Origin: Pseudozyma flocculosa PF-1
Lineage: Eukaryota > Basidiomycota > Ustilaginomycetes > Ustilaginales > Ustilaginaceae
Length of the DNA stretch: 19,696 bases
Assembly (NCBI RefSeq): GCF_000417875.1
Contig: NW_006920877.1
Span: 838,447-858,142 of the forward strand
Direction of reading: 5' to 3'
Shown: piece by piece, positions 18,713 through 19,696 of the stretch
How the letters are laid out: each line of letters begins with the position of its first letter
Position numbering within the stretch: the stretch's first letter is position 1
Translations under genes and position numbers: made by a program
The notes under the pieces: model-generated
Told to the model about the DNA's origin: nothing
Databases searched by the model: none
The model's input: the letters and a program-made list of their open reading frames with translations, nothing else

Positions 18713-19696
18713 TCTCCGTGGCACCGCCCGGGCCTGCGGAGAATCAGCCTGGTCGAGGCGCAGCAGCACCAGCAGCTGCGCCGGGTCTCGGGCAGCCTCC
18801 GCGAGGCACAGGGACGTCCGGCATCGCCTGGTTCCCTGCCGCGTCGCGGATCGGCCGGTGCTGGGTCGGACGAGGCGAGAAAGGATGCTGGCGACCACCC
18901 GACGCCCGACTATGCCAGCATCCGCAAGGGAAGCGTGACGTCGGCCCACAGCCTGCGGTCGGCGCACAGCGGCATCTCGCCCAAGACGTCATTTGCGCAG
19001 CTGCCCATGCCCAAAACGGACCAGGCAGGCGCGGCCAACGGAGGCAGGTCGGTGGGCGGCGGCGGCGGTGGCGCTGGAAGCAGCGGCGGCGTGTGGGCGC
19101 CGGGCATGCAGACGCCGGATGTCGGCAGCGCGAGGGCCACGGGCTACCACTTCCCATCGCCTTCGAGCGACGCGGCAGCGGCGGCCGCCTCGCTGCTCGG
19201 CCTGCGCAAGTCGAGTGCCAGCTCAGCCGGACAGGCGGCCAGCTCGAGCTGGATGGCGCCGGACAGCTGGGCCGTGCAGCCCGACCAGGCCCACGATGCC
19301 CTCCGCGACGACCAGGCCGAGGAAGAGGACGACGACGAAGAAGACGACGGCGATGGCGGCGTCGCCGTCGTTGATACTGCCGTCAAGGGGGCCTCGCCGG
19401 ATCGGCGCGGATCGAGCTCGACCGCGAGCGCCGTCACCAGCACCGGCGTGCACCTGTCGGCCTCGAACGACGCCATGGCCTACGTCAAGCCCTCGTCGCG
19501 CTCCGGCTCGCGCAGGGGCACCGAGGACGGCATCGACCCGGCGGCCGTCGCCGCTGCCCAGGCGCGCAGCAAGGGCCAGGGCGGCGCAGACGTCTACGAG
19601 GCGATTGACTCTGGCGTCGGCGGCGGTGCAGGCGGGGCAGCATCTCAGCCGGCGATGCTGATGCCCCGGTCTCAGTCGCTCGTGTCGCAGCCGCTG
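16895..19696 (+). CDS. Probable fungal adenylyl cyclase, N-terminal regulatory part (runs off the window)
   Basis: An uninterrupted frame of 934 codons, open at the window end. A TAG directly precedes the ATG; a second Met lies seven codons on in a better context. The visible part is mostly disordered: Ser, Pro, Gln and His-rich, with Q6-type and Q12 tracts, Ser runs, a Gly run, PMPSMPSMP repeats and an acidic run. Ordered-looking islands are ELSISPMDDHELSQVISR, EDISPWLFQS, a basic KNPFKFLKKKASSIH (about residue 290), a charged helix (DEFDAEQRQEQLRKERRRIR) and ELSLDTNFDQIDDIVDTSR (about 464-482). The last resembles the LDTxLDxMxxIV motif of the G-alpha-binding region of fungal adenylyl cyclases. 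The catalytic, leucine-rich and PP2C-like domains, if present, lie beyond the window. Six R-R/K-x-S/T sites (Ser618, Ser632, Ser653, Ser840, Thr876, plus RKGS) suit PKA. Another large disordered signalling protein is the main alternative. Confidence 0.6.
18677..18712 (+). repeat. (CAG)11CAA coding microsatellite, Q12 tract
   Basis: Eleven CAG codons and one CAA encode twelve glutamines directly after a Ser run in the probable adenylyl cyclase. It is in frame and likely length-variable. Confidence 0.95.

Overview
The window reads as nuclear DNA of a GC-rich fungus, most likely a basidiomycete of the smut lineage (Ustilaginomycotina). The evidence is the gene set (DASH kinetochore subunit, golgin CASP/COY1, arginine-specific carbamoyl-phosphate synthase with an arginine attenuator peptide, ATP sulfurylase with an APS-kinase-like tail, a probable fungal adenylyl cyclase), the few short GTGAGT-type introns, the strong G/C preference at third codon positions, and long low-complexity protein tracts. 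The species assignment is inference. No virus, transposon, CRISPR array, rRNA or convincing tRNA was seen.

Layout. 184-2672 (-): CASP/COY1 golgin with one intron; its last residues are unresolved at the window edge. 3145-4858 (+): DASH subunit Duo1 with one intron, divergent from CASP across about 470 bases. 5347-6056 (-): a small secreted protein with six cysteines and one intron, of no recognised family. 6057-8124: about 2 kb without a supported gene, full of short tandem repeats. 8125-9315 (+): a DUF1749/SidJ-type alpha/beta hydrolase. 9478-10929 (-): mitochondrial CPA1, with an upstream 22-codon arginine attenuator peptide uORF at 11062-11130. 12254-12469 (+): the NDUFB3-type complex I subunit. 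14024-15748 (+): MET3 ATP sulfurylase. 16895-19696 (+): a very long, Ser/Pro/Gln-rich frame running off the window, best explained as the N-terminal regulatory half of adenylyl cyclase.

The genes are mostly unrelated housekeeping functions (Golgi, kinetochore, arginine synthesis, respiration, sulfate assimilation, cAMP signalling), not a cluster. The most informative points are the CPA1 attenuator peptide, which has a Tyr where the characterised Neurospora and yeast peptides have Trp; a set of R-R/K-x-S/T (PKA-type) sites in the probable adenylyl cyclase, which would suggest feedback control; an orphan secreted cysteine protein; and a family of GGCCA/GCAA-type short repeats found mainly between genes. 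Several very long open frames antisense to real genes are composition artefacts.
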